From Betaproteobacteria bacterium (GTDB lineage: Bacteria > Pseudomonadota > Gammaproteobacteria > Burkholderiales > Rhodocyclaceae): 64,000 nt of DNA. The translations under genes were made by a program, and so were the position numbers. Under the pieces are notes generated by a model that was given only the letters and a program-made list of their open reading frames with translations, had not been told where the DNA came from and ran no database searches. The stretch covers positions 1-64,000 of the forward strand of contig WREP01000009.1 in assembly GCA_009779265.1 (NCBI GenBank), read 5' to 3'. Numbering within the stretch: position 1 is the stretch's first letter; the number at the start of each line of letters is the position of its first letter. Shown here one piece after another: positions 31,493 to 41,668 of this stretch.

Positions 31493-33288
31493 TGATCCGC
31501 TCCAAGGTGTGCGTCGATATCATCACGCGCCGTGATTTCACGCGCGGGAATCAGGGCGGCATCCAAATCAAAGGCGGGTTCAAAGTCCTTTTGTTTAAGC
31601 CGCCTGTCGTAAGAGGGGCGGAACTTTTGCAGGGTGTCATTGACCGGGCGCCCGGCGCTTTGTCCCAGACCGCAGTGGCTGGCGGATCTCAAAAGCTGAT
31701 GCAGGCGCGACAGTTCATTCATTTCATAAGCCGTGCCTTTGCCGTTGGCGATTTTGTCGAGGGTGTCGCATATCAAGGTGGTGCCGACGCGGCACGGTGT
31801 GCAGAAGCCGCAGCTTTCATGTTTGAAGAAGTGCATGAAGTTTCTCGCCACTTCAAACATGTCGCGGTTGTTGCCAAACACCATGAGCGCGCCCGAGGTG
31901 GAGACGTCTTCAAAGGCGATTTTGCGACCGAACTCATGTCGTGCGACGCAAGTTCCGGCGGCGCCGCCGACTTGCACCGCCATGGCGTTGCGCGCGCCGC
32001 AGTCTTCGAGAATCTGGGCAATGCGCACGCCAAAGGGATACTCATAAATGCCGGGATGATCGCAATCCCCGGAGATGGAGAGAAGTTTGGTTCCCGTGGA
32101 GAGTTTCGTGCCCAGACCGTGATACCAGGCGCCGCCGTTTTGGGCAATCAGCGTCGCCTTGGCCAGGGTTTCGACGTTGTTGACCACGGTGGGCTGATCC
32201 AGATAGCCGTGGGTGACGGGGAAGGGCGGGCGTATCCGGGGCTTGCCGGGTTTGCCTTCGAGCGACTCGATAAGCGCCGTTTCCTCGCCGCAGACATAGG
32301 AGCCCGCGCCCATGTGAATTTCAATGTCGAAGTCGAAACCCTTCTGGCCCAGAATGTCCTTGCCCAGAAGATTGGCTTTGCGCCGGGCTTCAAGCGTGGC
32401 CTGAAGTTTTTCCAGCATGTAACGATATTCGCCGCGCAGATAGACAAAGCCCTTGGCCGCGCCGATGGCATAGCCGGCGATGGTCATGCCCTCAAAAACG
32501 CGCTCCGAGAAGGAGGCCATCAACACTCTGTCCTTGAAAGTCCCCGGTTCGCCTTCGTCGGCATTGCAAACGACATAGCGCGTTGTGCCGGGCGCATTCC
32601 TGCATGCCTCCCACTTGACGGCCGTGGTGAAGCCGGCGCCGCCGCGGCCACGGAAATTGGAGGCTTTCATTTCCGCCAACATGCCTTTGGGGCCAAGCTC
32701 GATGGCGCGCTTGAGCGCCTGGCCGTTGACCATTTCCGTTGCCAGCAGCACATCTTTACGGCGAATGTTGTCTTCGACGCGGAAAAACTCCGCCGGCCAT
32801 TCCGCCAGCGGCTTCTTCTCTTTAATCAACTCGCAGATCTGGTCGATGCGCTGCGAAGACAGCCGTGTGATGGCATGGTTGTTGACCAGAAGGGCTGGCC
32901 CCTGGTCGCACATGCCGGTACAGGAGGTGGTGTTGATGCTGAGCAGTCCATCGCCCGACGCCTGTCCCTGGGTCAGACCGAACTTCGACAACATGCGTGA
33001 AAGCAAGGCCATGTTGCCTTGCATGCGATCGGTCACATTGTCGGAGAAAAGGATGCGGTACTTGCCGCGCGGGCTGTCATAGAAGAAGGCATAAAAGTCG
33101 ATGACAGACTGGATTTGCGTGCGGGGCAAAGCGAGGGCTTCGGCAAGGTAGTCGGTGGCCCACTGGGGAATGAAATCCAGATGCTCCTGGGTTTCTCGAA
33201 GAATTTGCATGAGGTGGTGCGGATTCCTGGAATAGCGCTCCAGAATGGGCTCCAGCACCCCCACGGCAGAAGAATTATCAAAGCTCAA
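31489..33288 (-). CDS. hoxF: NAD-reducing hydrogenase flavoprotein subunit HoxF
   Basis: A 599-residue subunit made of an N-terminal NuoE-like domain and a C-terminal NuoF-like domain. The latter has the FMN/NAD motifs (RGRGGAGFTTAVKW, CNADEGEPGTFKDR) and a 4Fe-4S motif (ESCGFCTPCRVGT). The NuoE part keeps only TTSCTGMCDQG; the first cysteine pair is absent (FSDNVTD), as in other HoxF, so its [2Fe-2S] cluster is probably missing. A TTG start at 33288 is chosen because AAGGAG sits 6 bases upstream; the track start at 33324 is also TTG but lacks such a site. It is the first gene of hoxFUYHW. Confidence 0.9.
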   Translation of the reverse strand: MSFDNSSAVGVLEPILERYSRNPHHLMQILRETQEHLDFIPQWATDYLAEALALPRTQIQSVIDFYAFFYDSPRGKYRILFSDNVTDRMQGNMALLSRMLSKFGLTQGQASGDGLLSINTTSCTGMCDQGPALLVNNHAITRLSSQRIDQICELIKEKKPLAEWPAEFFRVEDNIRRKDVLLATEMVNGQALKRAIELGPKGMLAEMKASNFRGRGGAGFTTAVKWEACRNAPGTTRYVVCNADEGEPGTFKDRVLMASFSERVFEGMTIAGYAIGAAKGFVYLRGEYRYMLEKLQATLEARRKANLLGKDILGQKGFDFDIEIHMGAGSYVCGEETALIESLEGKPGKPRIRPPFPVTHGYLDQPTVVNNVETLAKATLIAQNGGAWYHGLGTKLSTGTKLLSISGDCDHPGIYEYPFGVRIAQILEDCGARNAMAVQVGGAAGTCVARHEFGRKIAFEDVSTSGALMVFGNNRDMFEVARNFMHFFKHESCGFCTPCRVGTTLICDTLDKIANGKGTAYEMNELSRLHQLLRSASHCGLGQSAGRPVNDTLQKFRPSYDRRLKQKDFEPAFDLDAALIPAREITARDDIDAHLGADQ

Positions 33289-33419
33289 AGCACACTCCTT
33301 CTTTGAAAGTGACAGCTTCAGCAAACATATCCAGCGTAATGGAGCACCCGGATGGTACTGCCTTGGCGGCAGGGTAACTCCATGAATCGTTGAGATATTT
33401 ATTACACTCCCTGGCCCGC

Positions 33420-33436
33420 TGCGATGGCGTCGCCAA
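33420..33436 (-). promoter_or_regulatory. Weak sigma-54-like promoter candidate upstream of hoxF
   Basis: TTGGCGACGCCATCGCA keeps GG and GC ten bases apart but departs from consensus at the outer positions. Some hox operons are sigma-54 dependent. The site is about 130 bases upstream of hoxF. Treat as tentative. Confidence 0.25.
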
Positions 33437-33486
33437 GCGGGCGACTAACAATACCATAAAGTTGATGCGGTTCATTTGCCAGCCAT

Positions 33487-33663
33487 ATGATTACAAGATG
33501 TTTTTGTATCCTGCAATTCGCTGCCCAGGCTGATGAAATGGGCATCGACGTTGCCCGTGTTCGCGCTTTTTCCATGAAAGATCGTTTTGCCGCCAAGGCG
33601 GGCGTCGTCATCGATTCGGCGGTGCCGGATAGAAGTACAATGTACCCGAGGGGGAGCGCCTGA
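33487..33663 (+). CDS. Doubtful 58-residue ORF, possible gene fragment
   Basis: This ORF (below the track cutoff) reads MITRCFCILQFAAQADEMGI and ends in TMYPRGSA. Amino-acid use is more protein-like than its surroundings, suggesting the tail of a broken gene, but I recognise no family and see no ribosome site. Apart from this and the promoter candidate, the hoxF to DUF2937 gap (33289-33778) shows nothing identifiable. Confidence 0.2.
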   Translation: MITRCFCILQFAAQADEMGIDVARVRAFSMKDRFAAKAGVVIDSAVPDRSTMYPRGSA

Positions 33664-33778
33664 TTGCGCGCTCGGCCTGCCTTTCCAGCGGACGGAATGT
33701 CTTGTCGCATCGAAGCATGGGACCAGGCAATTTCATCGCCGACATGCGCGGCAATGGGTTTACAAAGGCGGTGTGTTG

Positions 33779-34321
33779 ATGGGTATTGGAAAAAAAGCGA
33801 TTTCCTCGGGCGAGGCGATTCTCGATCGCGCGTTGTGCGTGGGCGGCGCGGCGGTGTTTTCGCAGGCGCCGGAATTCATGCAGCAATACGCGCAGCGGCT
33901 CGGCGGGCACCTTGACGAGGCGCGTCTTCAGCTTGGCCGATATGAGGAACTGGCACATCAGGCCAACCTGCCGCTCGATGTCTACATCGCGCGCATCAGC
34001 GCCAATTCCGACGCAGTCATCGCAAAAGTCGGCGGCGTGGTGAGCGATCTGGTCGAGCGCGTGCAAACCTTGGCGGAAGCGCAGGCAGCGTTCCAAGGCG
34101 CGTCGGTGTTCACGAAGCCGCTGGCCTTTTTCTCGCATCTGGATACGTCGATCGCGCAAAACACCTGGGCCGCGTTCAAACCCGCCGTGCCGATGACTAT
34201 CGAAGGCTTGGTCTATGCCGCCGTGGGCATCGTGGCGACGCTACTGCTTTATCACGGCTGCATCCGTTTTCCGCTCGCGCGCGGCTGGCGCAAGCTCATG
34301 GGGCGCGAGGCGGCGACATAG
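33779..34321 (+). CDS. DUF2937-family membrane protein
   Basis: A 180-residue protein with the family opening (VGGAAVFSQAPEFMQQYAQRLGGHLDEA), a helical middle, and a hydrophobic segment near the C-terminus (GLVYAAVGIVATLLLYHGC) before a basic end. The start at 33779 is chosen because upstream codons in the ORF are Arg-rich noise and the family begins here. Function is unknown. It stands alone and converges on gcvP. Confidence 0.7.
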   Translation: MGIGKKAISSGEAILDRALCVGGAAVFSQAPEFMQQYAQRLGGHLDEARLQLGRYEELAHQANLPLDVYIARISANSDAVIAKVGGVVSDLVERVQTLAEAQAAFQGASVFTKPLAFFSHLDTSIAQNTWAAFKPAVPMTIEGLVYAAVGIVATLLLYHGCIRFPLARGWRKLMGREAAT

Positions 34322-34374
34322 AACAGGCCGGAACCTTCGGCCCCATTTGGCGATGGTGGAGAAGTCGACGGCCA

Positions 34375-37269
34375 TCAGCCGGCATCAGTCTCCGCTGGCG
34401 GACAAACGCAATTCAGGTTGCGGTCGCCGTACACATCATCTATCCGGTTGACGCTTGGCCAGAATTTGTTCGCCGCCACCCAGGGCAGCGGGAAAACGGC
34501 CTGTTGGCGGCTGTAGGGATGCGACCACGCGGCGTCCATGACGTCGGCCTGGGTGTGCGGGGCGTTTTTGAGCGGGTTGTCGTCGGCTGGCCAGGCGCCG
34601 TTTTCGATCTGGCGGATTTCTTCGCGGATGGCGATGAGGGCGGCGATGAAGCGATCCAGTTCGGTACTGGATTCCGATTCGGTCGGTTCGACCATGATCG
34701 TGCCGGCCACCGGGAAGGACACGGTCGGGGCGTGGAAGCCGTAGTCCATCAGGCGTTTGGCGATGTCGATTTCGCTGATGCCGGCGGCGGCCTTGAGCGG
34801 GCGGATGTCGAGAATGCACTCGTGCGCCACGCGGCCATTCTTGCCGGCGTAGAGCACCAGATAGTGCGCGCCGAGCTGGGCGGCGATGTAGTTGGCGTTG
34901 AGGATGGCGACCTGGGTGGCTTTCTTGACGCCTTTGCCGCCGAGCATGGCGAGGTACATCCAGGAAATGGGCAGGATCGAGGCGGAGCCGTAGGGGGCAG
35001 CCGAAACCGCGCCCTGGCCGGCGTGCGGGCCGTCGCCGGGGGCGACGGCATGGTTGGGCATGAAGGGCGCCAGATGCGCCTTGAGGCCGATCGGCCCCAT
35101 GCCAGGGCCGCCGCCGCCGTGCGGAATGGCGAAGGTCTTGTGCAGGTTCATGTGGCTGACGTCGGCGCCGATGAAGCCGGGCGAGGTCAGGCCGACCTGG
35201 GCGTTGAGATTGGCGCCGTCCATGTACACCTGACCGCCGTTGGCGTGCACGATGGCGCAGATGTCGCGCGCCGCTTCCTCGAACACGCCGTGCGTCGAGG
35301 GGTAGGTAATCATCAGGCAGGCCAGTTCGTCCTTGTGCGCCTCGGCCTTGGCCTTGAGATCGGCGACATCGACATTGCCGTTGTCGTCGCATTCGACCGT
35401 CACCACCCGCATATTGGCCATTTGCGCGGTGGCCGGGTTGGTGCCGTGCGCCGATTTGGGGATCAGGCAGACATTACGGCGCGTTTCGCCGCGGCTGGCG
35501 TGGTAGCGGGCGATAGTCACGAGGCCGGCGTATTCGCCCTGGGCGCCGGAGTTTGGCTGCATGCAGACAGCATCGAAGCCGGTGATAGTCTTCAGCCATT
35601 CGCCGAGGCCAGCGATCATTTCGTGATAGCCCGCTGTCTGCTCGCGCGGGGCGAAGGGGTGGATGTTGGCGAATTCCGGCCAGGTGATCGGGATCATGGC
35701 GCTGGTCGGGTTCAGCTTCATGGTGCAGGAGCCGAGCGGGATCATCGAGTGGTCGAGCGCCAGATCCCGGTTTTGCAGCGACTTCAGATAGCGCAGCATG
35801 GCGTGCTCGGTGTGATGGCTGTTGAATACCGGATGTTGCAGCACGGCATCGCGGCGGATCAGGGCGTTGGGCAGAATCGGGTCGGCGCCGGCAATGAGGG
35901 TGTCGATGGCCTCCAGATCCAGCGTGGCCTGGGCGATCAGCTTGAACAGCGTGGCCACGTCGCGGCGGGTCGTGGTTTCGTCGCAGGCAATGCCGAGCCG
36001 GTCGGGCGCAACGCGGCGCAGGTTGTAGCCGGCGGTCAGGGCGTCGCGATAAACCGTTTCGGCGCGGTCGCCGAGGTCAACTTGCACGGTATCGAAAAAA
36101 TGCCGGGTCAGTACTTTGATACCGGCCCGTTTCAGGCCCACGGCGAGGATGGCGGTGAGGCGGTGAATGCGCCCGGCGATGGCGCGCAGGCCGGCGGGGC
36201 CGTGATAGACGGCGTAGAGGCCGGCCATGTTGGCGAGCAGCACCTGCGAGGTGCAGATGTTGGAATTGGCCTTTTCGCGGCGGATGTGCTGTTCGCGCGT
36301 TTGCAGCGTCATGCGGTAGGCGGTTTTGCCGCGGGCATCCTTCGAGAGGCCGATGATGCGGCCCGGCATGGAACGGACGAAGGCGGTGCGGGTGGCGAAA
36401 AAAGCGGCGTGCGGGCCGCCGAAGCCGAGCGGAATACCGAAACGCTGGCTGGAACCCAGGGCGATGTCGGCCCCCATGGCGCCCGGCGACTTGAGCAGCA
36501 GCAGCGCCATCAGATCGCTGGCGACGGCGACGGTGGCGCCATTGGCCCTGAGGCTGGTGACGATCTGGCTCAGATCGCGCACCTCGCCGTCCTCGCCGGG
36601 GTATTGCAGCAGAGCGCCGAAAAATGCCTCGTCCTTGCGGCTAGCGGCGGCGGCGACGACGATCTCGAAGCCGAAATAAGCGGCGCGCGTGCGGATCACG
36701 TCGATGGTCTGCGGCAGGCAGGTGGCATCGATCAGGAAGCGGTTGGACGCCGATTTGGAAACGCGCCGCGCCATGGTCATCGCCTCGGCGGCGGCGGTGG
36801 CTTCGTCGAGCAGCGAGGCATTGGCGATTTCCAGGCCGGTCAGGTCGATGACCATCTGCTGGAAATTCATCAGCGCCTCCAGCCGGCCCTGGGCGATTTC
36901 CGCCTGATAGGGCGTATAAGCGGTATACCAGCCGGGATTTTCCAGGACGTTGCGCAGGATCACCGCTGGCGTCAGCGCGCCGTAATAACCCATGCCGATG
37001 CAGGATTTATTGCTGACATTCCTGCCGGCGATGGCCTTGAGATCGGCCAGCGCCTCGTGCTCGCGGCGCGGGGCCGGCAGCGGCAGATCGGCCGGCAGGC
37101 GGATGGCGGCCGGCACGGTCTGGTCTATCAGTTCTTCCAGACTGGCGACGCCGACGGCGGCCAGCATGGCGGACAGCTCGGCGGACAGCTCGGCGGCGCC
37201 AGGGCCGATGTGGCGGTCGATAAACTCATCGCGCCGTTCCAGCGCGTTCAGCGATTGGGCGAAAGGCAT
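34375..37269 (-). CDS. gcvP: Glycine dehydrogenase (decarboxylating), P-protein
   Basis: A 964-residue PLP enzyme that decarboxylates glycine and loads the aminomethyl group onto the lipoyl arm of GcvH. It opens [13 protein letters not shown], has the [20 protein letters not shown] segment and the PLP lysine in [16 protein letters not shown] near residue 705. The start at 37269 ([16 protein letters not shown]) has GGAA 8 bases upstream and matches the family; the track start at 37314 is not supported. It is the last gene of gcvT-gcvH-gcvP, separated from gcvH by a 423-base gap rich in inverted repeats. Confidence 0.95.
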   Translation of the reverse strand: MPFAQSLNALERRDEFIDRHIGPGAAELSAELSAMLAAVGVASLEELIDQTVPAAIRLPADLPLPAPRREHEALADLKAIAGRNVSNKSCIGMGYYGALTPAVILRNVLENPGWYTAYTPYQAEIAQGRLEALMNFQQMVIDLTGLEIANASLLDEATAAAEAMTMARRVSKSASNRFLIDATCLPQTIDVIRTRAAYFGFEIVVAAAASRKDEAFFGALLQYPGEDGEVRDLSQIVTSLRANGATVAVASDLMALLLLKSPGAMGADIALGSSQRFGIPLGFGGPHAAFFATRTAFVRSMPGRIIGLSKDARGKTAYRMTLQTREQHIRREKANSNICTSQVLLANMAGLYAVYHGPAGLRAIAGRIHRLTAILAVGLKRAGIKVLTRHFFDTVQVDLGDRAETVYRDALTAGYNLRRVAPDRLGIACDETTTRRDVATLFKLIAQATLDLEAIDTLIAGADPILPNALIRRDAVLQHPVFNSHHTEHAMLRYLKSLQNRDLALDHSMIPLGSCTMKLNPTSAMIPITWPEFANIHPFAPREQTAGYHEMIAGLGEWLKTITGFDAVCMQPNSGAQGEYAGLVTIARYHASRGETRRNVCLIPKSAHGTNPATAQMANMRVVTVECDDNGNVDVADLKAKAEAHKDELACLMITYPSTHGVFEEAARDICAIVHANGGQVYMDGANLNAQVGLTSPGFIGADVSHMNLHKTFAIPHGGGGPGMGPIGLKAHLAPFMPNHAVAPGDGPHAGQGAVSAAPYGSASILPISWMYLAMLGGKGVKKATQVAILNANYIAAQLGAHYLVLYAGKNGRVAHECILDIRPLKAAAGISEIDIAKRLMDYGFHAPTVSFPVAGTIMVEPTESESSTELDRFIAALIAIREEIRQIENGAWPADDNPLKNAPHTQADVMDAAWSHPYSRQQAVFPLPWVAANKFWPSVNRIDDVYGDRNLNCVCPPAETDAG

Positions 37270-37373
37270 GGCAGATATTCCGGGGTGGTCAGAAGTTGTC
37301 TTGGGAATTGCCACCCTCTCCTATCAAAGAGAGGGTGCGGCTTGGCGAAAATCCGTGGCCGGTTGCTCGTGCT

Positions 37374-37594
37374 CTCCCTCCCCCCTCGCGGGGGAGGGGC
37401 CGGGGAGAGGGGGAGGTTGAGGCGGTTTTCAAGCCTGTTCCCTGCAGAGGATACGCTGCGCTTCCTCCTCACTAACTCCTCTCGTTGGCGAACAGGGGGT
37501 AGCGTCGTATGTAAGCGCGACAGACGAAGCAGCCGTCGTCTCCCTTGTTGCCTCCCCCTCTCCCCCGGCCCCTCCCACGCGAGGGGGGAGGGGA
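37374..37594. repeat. GC-rich element with about 43-base terminal inverted repeats
   Basis: The arm CTCCCTCCCCCCTCGCGGGG... (37374-37416) recurs in reverse complement at 37551-37594 with few differences, bracketing about 135 unique bases. No ORF inside looks real. It resembles a MITE or paired REP element. A separate 9-bp hairpin (CACCCTCTC/GAGAGGGTG, about 37311-37337) lies between it and gcvP. This fills the gcvH-gcvP gap. Confidence 0.6.
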
Positions 37595-37692
37595 GTGTCG
37601 GGTTTTCGCGGCAGCCTCCGGTTTCAGGGCGCAAGTCGGCAGCTTGACGCTGCATCTGTCTTTCCCCGCAAGCGGGGCAATGGAGTGAAAAA

Positions 37693-38079
37693 TCAGGCGA
37701 CATCGGCGACGGCTTGATAAGCGGCGGCGTCGAGCAGTTGGTCGAGGTCGGCGGCGTTGTCCGGCTTGATCTTGAACAGCCAGGCGGCGTAGGCGTCCTG
37801 ATTGACCGATTCCGGCGCGTCGACGGCGGCCTGGTTGACCTCGGTGACGGCGCCGCTCACCGGCGCATAAACATCGGCGGCGGCCTTGACCGATTCGATC
37901 ACGGCGATTTCCTGCCCCGCCGCGAAATGCGCACCGGCTTCCGGCAGCTCGACGTAAACCAGATCGCCAAGGGCTTCCTGGGCGTGGTCGGTGATACCGA
38001 CCGTGACGCTGCCGTCGGCCTCGGGCCGCAGCCATTCGTGCGAGGCGGTGTACTTGAGATGGGCGGGGATGTTGGACAT
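37693..38079 (-). CDS. gcvH: Glycine cleavage system H protein
   Basis: A 128-residue lipoyl carrier. The lipoylation lysine lies in [13 protein letters not shown] near residue 64, and the ends match the family ([32 protein letters not shown]). It shuttles the aminomethyl group from GcvP to GcvT. It lies between gcvT and gcvP on the same strand. Confidence 0.95.
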   Translation of the reverse strand: MSNIPAHLKYTASHEWLRPEADGSVTVGITDHAQEALGDLVYVELPEAGAHFAAGQEIAVIESVKAAADVYAPVSGAVTEVNQAAVDAPESVNQDAYAAWLFKIKPDNAADLDQLLDAAAYQAVADVA

Positions 38080-38127
38080 GAGAGTCTCCTGGTGCCTGGG
38101 GCGCTATTGGTTAAAGACTATATGAAA

Positions 38128-38201
38128 CTGGATTGCTTCGTCGCTTCGCTCCTCGCAATGGCGATGCAATGGTTGGCTGCGAGCGCAGCGAAGCAATCCA
38201 G
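38128..38201. repeat. Intergenic palindromic repeat
   Basis: CTGGATTGCTTCG at 38128 is mirrored by CGAAGCAATCCAG ending at 38201, with GC-rich partly complementary sequence between. It is a REP-type palindrome in the gcvT-gcvH gap (38080-38220). Confidence 0.65.
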
Positions 38202-38220
38202 AATTTGAATCAAAAATACC

Positions 38221-39312
38221 TTAGACGACGGCCTTGCCGTGGCGGACGAATACGGGTTTGACCACTTCGGCCCTGAGCAGCTTGCCGCGGATATCGACCT
38301 CGACGCTGTCGCCGATTTGCGTGCCGAGCGGCAGGCGGGCCAGAGCGATGGATTGTTCCAGGGTCGGCGAAAAGCCGCCGGAAGTGATTTCTCCCTCGCC
38401 CAAGGCGGTGACGACCCGCTGGTGGCTGCGCAGCACGCCTTTGTCGCGCAGGATCAGGCCGAGAAATGCCTTCTGCTGGCCCTTGGCGGCAAGGGCGGCG
38501 CGGCCGGTGAAAGCGCGCCCGTCCTGCATGGCAACGGTCCAGGCCAGACCGGCATCGAGCGGCGAGACGCTTTCATCCATGTCCTGACCGTAGAGATTCA
38601 TGCCCGCCTCCAGGCGCAGGGTGTCGCGGGCGCCCAAACCGCAGGGCGCGACGCCGGCGGCCTTGAGGGCATTCCACAGAGTTTCGGCCTCATCGGCGGG
38701 GAGCATGATTTCGTAACCATCCTCGCCGGTGTAGCCGGTGCGGGCGATGAAACAGCGATCGACCTCGGCGGCGAAAAAGGGCTTCAGTTCGGCGATTGCC
38801 GCCTTGGCTTGTGGCAATGCCTGTTCCACCCTGGCGCGGGCATTCGGCCCCTGCACGGCGATCATGGCGAAGGCGCCGTCGCCCTCGCGGCGCGGCGCGA
38901 TGCTCACGTCGAGCTGCCATTCGGCGGGCCTGGCCCGCATCCAGGCCAGATCCTTGGCGGCGGTGCCGGCGTTGATGACGAGGCGGAAGCGCCGCTCGTC
39001 AAGAAAATAGACGATCAGATCGTCGATGACGCCGCCGGCCTCATTCAGCATCGCCGAATACAGCGCCTTGCCCGACACGGTCAGCTTGGCGACGTCGTTG
39101 GCGAGCAGGCGCGACAGGAAGGGGCGGCAATCGACTCCGGTGAGATCGACCGGACACATGTGCGACACGTCGAACATGCCGCAATCGTTACGCACCGCGT
39201 GATGCTCGGCGATCTGCGAACCGTAGTGGAGCGGCATCTCCCAGCCGCCAAAATCGACCATCCGGGCGCCAAGCGCGCAATGGGCAGCGTTGAGCGGGGT
39301 TTTCTTCAGCAT
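38221..39312 (-). CDS. gcvT: Glycine cleavage system T protein (aminomethyltransferase)
   Basis: A 363-residue folate enzyme that releases ammonia from the aminomethyl-GcvH and forms methylene-tetrahydrofolate. It opens [20 protein letters not shown] and carries [20 protein letters not shown] and the conserved aspartate region [14 protein letters not shown]. The start at 39312 has AAGG 6 bases upstream; the 449-codon track ORF runs through the promoter and is too long. It is first in gcvT-gcvH-gcvP. Confidence 0.95.
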   Translation of the reverse strand: MLKKTPLNAAHCALGARMVDFGGWEMPLHYGSQIAEHHAVRNDCGMFDVSHMCPVDLTGVDCRPFLSRLLANDVAKLTVSGKALYSAMLNEAGGVIDDLIVYFLDERRFRLVINAGTAAKDLAWMRARPAEWQLDVSIAPRREGDGAFAMIAVQGPNARARVEQALPQAKAAIAELKPFFAAEVDRCFIARTGYTGEDGYEIMLPADEAETLWNALKAAGVAPCGLGARDTLRLEAGMNLYGQDMDESVSPLDAGLAWTVAMQDGRAFTGRAALAAKGQQKAFLGLILRDKGVLRSHQRVVTALGEGEITSGGFSPTLEQSIALARLPLGTQIGDSVEVDIRGKLLRAEVVKPVFVRHGKAVV

Positions 39313-39396
39313 AGCCATCCTTGGTAAGCTCGTTCTGGAAGCGACGGTGAAACAGGACATTTCTCGCGCTTCACCCGCCGCCATGCGGAACTCAAC

Positions 39397-39425
39397 ACTA
39401 TAACGAGGCGGTCCGGCGGTGGCAA
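39397..39425 (-). promoter_or_regulatory. Sigma-70 promoter of gcvTHP
   Basis: On the minus strand TTGCCA is followed after exactly 17 bases by TATAGT, 85 bases upstream of gcvT. Both hexamers are close to consensus. No glycine riboswitch core was found in the leader. Confidence 0.65.
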
Positions 39426-39537
39426 CCACCGCGCCGGGCAGGCGCAGCTTGCATGCGATTGCCCGCCCCGCCGCGCCAAAATCAGCCGTAAACCCCCTTC
39501 GTGATAAACTCTTTGGCTTTTGCAGACCTTGCCCTTC

Positions 39538-40377
39538 GTGTCGCCCGCCAACTTCGATTTCCATTGTCATTCAATCGTTTCCGACGGCCTTCTGCCGCCC
39601 GAGGCGTTGGCGTTGCGGGCGGCGGCGAATGGGGTCGATTTGTGGGCGCTGACCGATCACGACGATCTCGGCGGCTTGGCCGCCGCCCGCGCGGCGGCCG
39701 AGGCGGCGGGCATGGGCTTCGTCGATGGCGTCGAGATTTCGATCGAATGGCAGGAGATGCCGATCCATATCGTCGGCCTGGGTTTTGCCGCCGCCGATCC
39801 GGTTCTGGCCGTCGGCCTCGATGCAATACGCACCGGCCGCATCGAGCGCGCCCGGCGGATGGGGGCGGCGCTGGCCGCCATCGGCATTCCCGACGTGTAC
39901 GAAGGGGCTTTGTGCTTTGTCACCAATCCGAGCCTGGTTTCGCGCGCCCATTTCGCCCGCTATCTCGTGTCTATCGGCATCGCCCGCGACGTGCCGGGCG
40001 TTTTTCAGCACTACTTGTCACCGGGCAAGCCGGGTTACGTCGATCACCGCTGGGCGACGCTGGCCGAGGCGGTCGGCTGGATTCACGGCGCTGGCGGCGT
40101 TGCCGTGGTCGCTCATCCGGGGCGCTACAAGATGTCCGGCAAGGAGATGGGCAAGTTTCTCGACGATTTCAAGGATCTGGGCGGGCAGGGCATCGAGGTC
40201 GCCAGCGGCAGCCATTCGCCTGACCATATGGCGCATTTCGCCCGGCTGGCCCGGCGCTACGCCTTTCACGCTTCGCGCGGCTCGGATTTTCATGGCCCGC
40301 TGGAAAGTTATGCCGATCTCGGCCGCTTGCCGCCCTTGCCCGACGATCTGAAGCCGGTCTGGCGCCTGTTCCGCTAA
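39538..40377 (+). CDS. PHP-domain phosphoesterase (RNase AM/TrpH family)
   Basis: A 279-residue metal-dependent phosphoesterase. PHP motifs are [31 protein letters not shown] and the C-terminal GSDFHG. Characterised relatives (E. coli YciV) remove 5' nucleotides from RNA or hydrolyse nucleoside 3',5'-bisphosphates. The start is uncertain: GTG at 39538 places the metal motif at the N-terminus as in relatives, while the track uses TTG at 39520. It begins a rightward run reaching rluB, 3 bases before the yciO-like gene. Confidence 0.85.
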   Translation: MSPANFDFHCHSIVSDGLLPPEALALRAAANGVDLWALTDHDDLGGLAAARAAAEAAGMGFVDGVEISIEWQEMPIHIVGLGFAAADPVLAVGLDAIRTGRIERARRMGAALAAIGIPDVYEGALCFVTNPSLVSRAHFARYLVSIGIARDVPGVFQHYLSPGKPGYVDHRWATLAEAVGWIHGAGGVAVVAHPGRYKMSGKEMGKFLDDFKDLGGQGIEVASGSHSPDHMAHFARLARRYAFHASRGSDFHGPLESYADLGRLPPLPDDLKPVWRLFR

Positions 40378-40379
40378 TC

Positions 40380-41006
40380 ATGGCCCGCGTCGTCAATATT
40401 CACCCGGATTCGCCGCAGCCCCGGCTGCTGGCGCAGGCCGCCGACTTCATCCGCAACGGCGATCTGGTCGCGCTGCCGACCGATTCCTGCTACGCCCTCG
40501 GCTGCCATCTCGGCGACAAGGATGCGATGGACCGCATCCGCCTGATCCGCCAGATGGACGCCCGCCATCATTTGACCCTGATGGTGCGCGACCTCTCGCA
40601 AATCGCCCATTTTGCCCGTGTCGACAATGTTCAGTACCGCCTGCTCAAGGCCACCACGCCGGGCAGCTACACCTTCATTCTCGAAGGCACCAAGGAACTG
40701 CCGCGCCGCGTGCTGCATCCGAAGCGCAAGACCATCGGCGTGCGCGTACCCGATCATCCGGTGGCGCTGGCCCTGCTCGCCGAACTGGGCGAGCCGCTCT
40801 TGACGACGACCCTGCAACTGCCGGGTGACGAGGCGCCACTGACCGAGGGCTGGGAAATCGCCGAGCGCCTCGACGAGCAGGTGGAATTGATCCTCGACTG
40901 CGGTCACTGCGGCAACGAGTCGACCACGGTCATCGACCTGACCGGCCGCGTGCCGGAATTGATCCGCGCCGGCCGCGGCTCGCTGGCCCCCTTTGGACTC
41001 GATTGA
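40380..41006 (+). CDS. YciO/TsaC/Sua5-family protein
   Basis: A 208-residue member of the YrdC-like fold: DLVALPTDSCYALGCHLGD, ARHHLTLMVRDLSQIA, PGSYTFILEGTKELP and GVRVPDHPVALALL. TsaC proteins make threonylcarbamoyl-adenylate for tRNA t6A. The pattern here is closer to the YciO branch, whose role is less certain. Position after the PHP gene matches many betaproteobacteria. Confidence 0.85.
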   Translation: MARVVNIHPDSPQPRLLAQAADFIRNGDLVALPTDSCYALGCHLGDKDAMDRIRLIRQMDARHHLTLMVRDLSQIAHFARVDNVQYRLLKATTPGSYTFILEGTKELPRRVLHPKRKTIGVRVPDHPVALALLAELGEPLLTTTLQLPGDEAPLTEGWEIAERLDEQVELILDCGHCGNESTTVIDLTGRVPELIRAGRGSLAPFGLD

Positions 41007-41008
41007 GC

Positions 41009-41662
41009 ATGCTTGATCCCAACACCCTGATCCAGACCATCGCTGTCGCCGCGTTGCCGGTGATTTTCGCCATCACCCTGCACGAGGCAGCGCATGGCTA
41101 CGCGGCCCGTCATTTCGGCGATCCGACGGCCTGGCAGATGGGGCGCATCAGCCTCAACCCGCTGCGCCACATCGACCCGATCGGCACCATTTTGATTCCG
41201 CTGCTGATCCTGTTGTTTTCCGGCGGCAAGTTCCTGTTCGGCTACGCCAAGCCGGTGCCGGTCGATTTCGGCCGCTTGCGCAACCCCAAGCGCGACATGT
41301 TGTGGGTGGCCCTGGCCGGTCCGGCGGCCAACCTGTTCATGGCCTGCTGCTGGGCCTTGTTGTTGAAGTGGACCAGTGACCCGGCGACGGGCAGCAATTT
41401 CCTGTCGGAGATGAGTGGGATCGGCCTCATCGTCAATTGCGTGCTGATGGTGCTCAACCTGCTGCCACTGCCGCCGCTCGACGGCGGGCGCATCGCCGTC
41501 AGCCTGCTGCCGCATCGTCTGGCCTGGCGTTTCGCCCGGATCGAGCCGTGGGGTTTTCCCATTCTGCTGCTGCTCTTGTTTACCGGTATCCTCGGCGCGC
41601 TCATGGAGCCGGTGGTTGATTTCTCGATATCCCTTATCGCATCCTTTTTCGGACTTTACTGA
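41009..41662 (+). CDS. Site-2 protease-type M50 family membrane peptidase
   Basis: A 217-residue membrane protein with the zinc motif ITLHEAAHGYAA in the first helix and the NLLPLPPLDGGRI motif in a later helix, with about five hydrophobic segments. Such peptidases cut within membranes; the target here is unknown. The ATG at 41009 is used; a TTG at 41003 overlaps the preceding stop. It lies directly before trpS. Confidence 0.85.
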   Translation: MLDPNTLIQTIAVAALPVIFAITLHEAAHGYAARHFGDPTAWQMGRISLNPLRHIDPIGTILIPLLILLFSGGKFLFGYAKPVPVDFGRLRNPKRDMLWVALAGPAANLFMACCWALLLKWTSDPATGSNFLSEMSGIGLIVNCVLMVLNLLPLPPLDGGRIAVSLLPHRLAWRFARIEPWGFPILLLLLFTGILGALMEPVVDFSISLIASFFGLY

Positions 41663-41668
41663 TCGACC

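Noticed and set aside
34504-37647. A 1047-codon ORF on the plus strand opposite gcvP
   Set aside because: It mirrors the codons of gcvP, is Gly/Val/His-rich without any domain, and is a typical GC-rich shadow ORF.
39313-39520. Glycine riboswitch upstream of gcvT
   Set aside because: The conserved aptamer core (the CCGAAGGGGCAA-like segment) was not found; only a sigma-70 promoter is evident.
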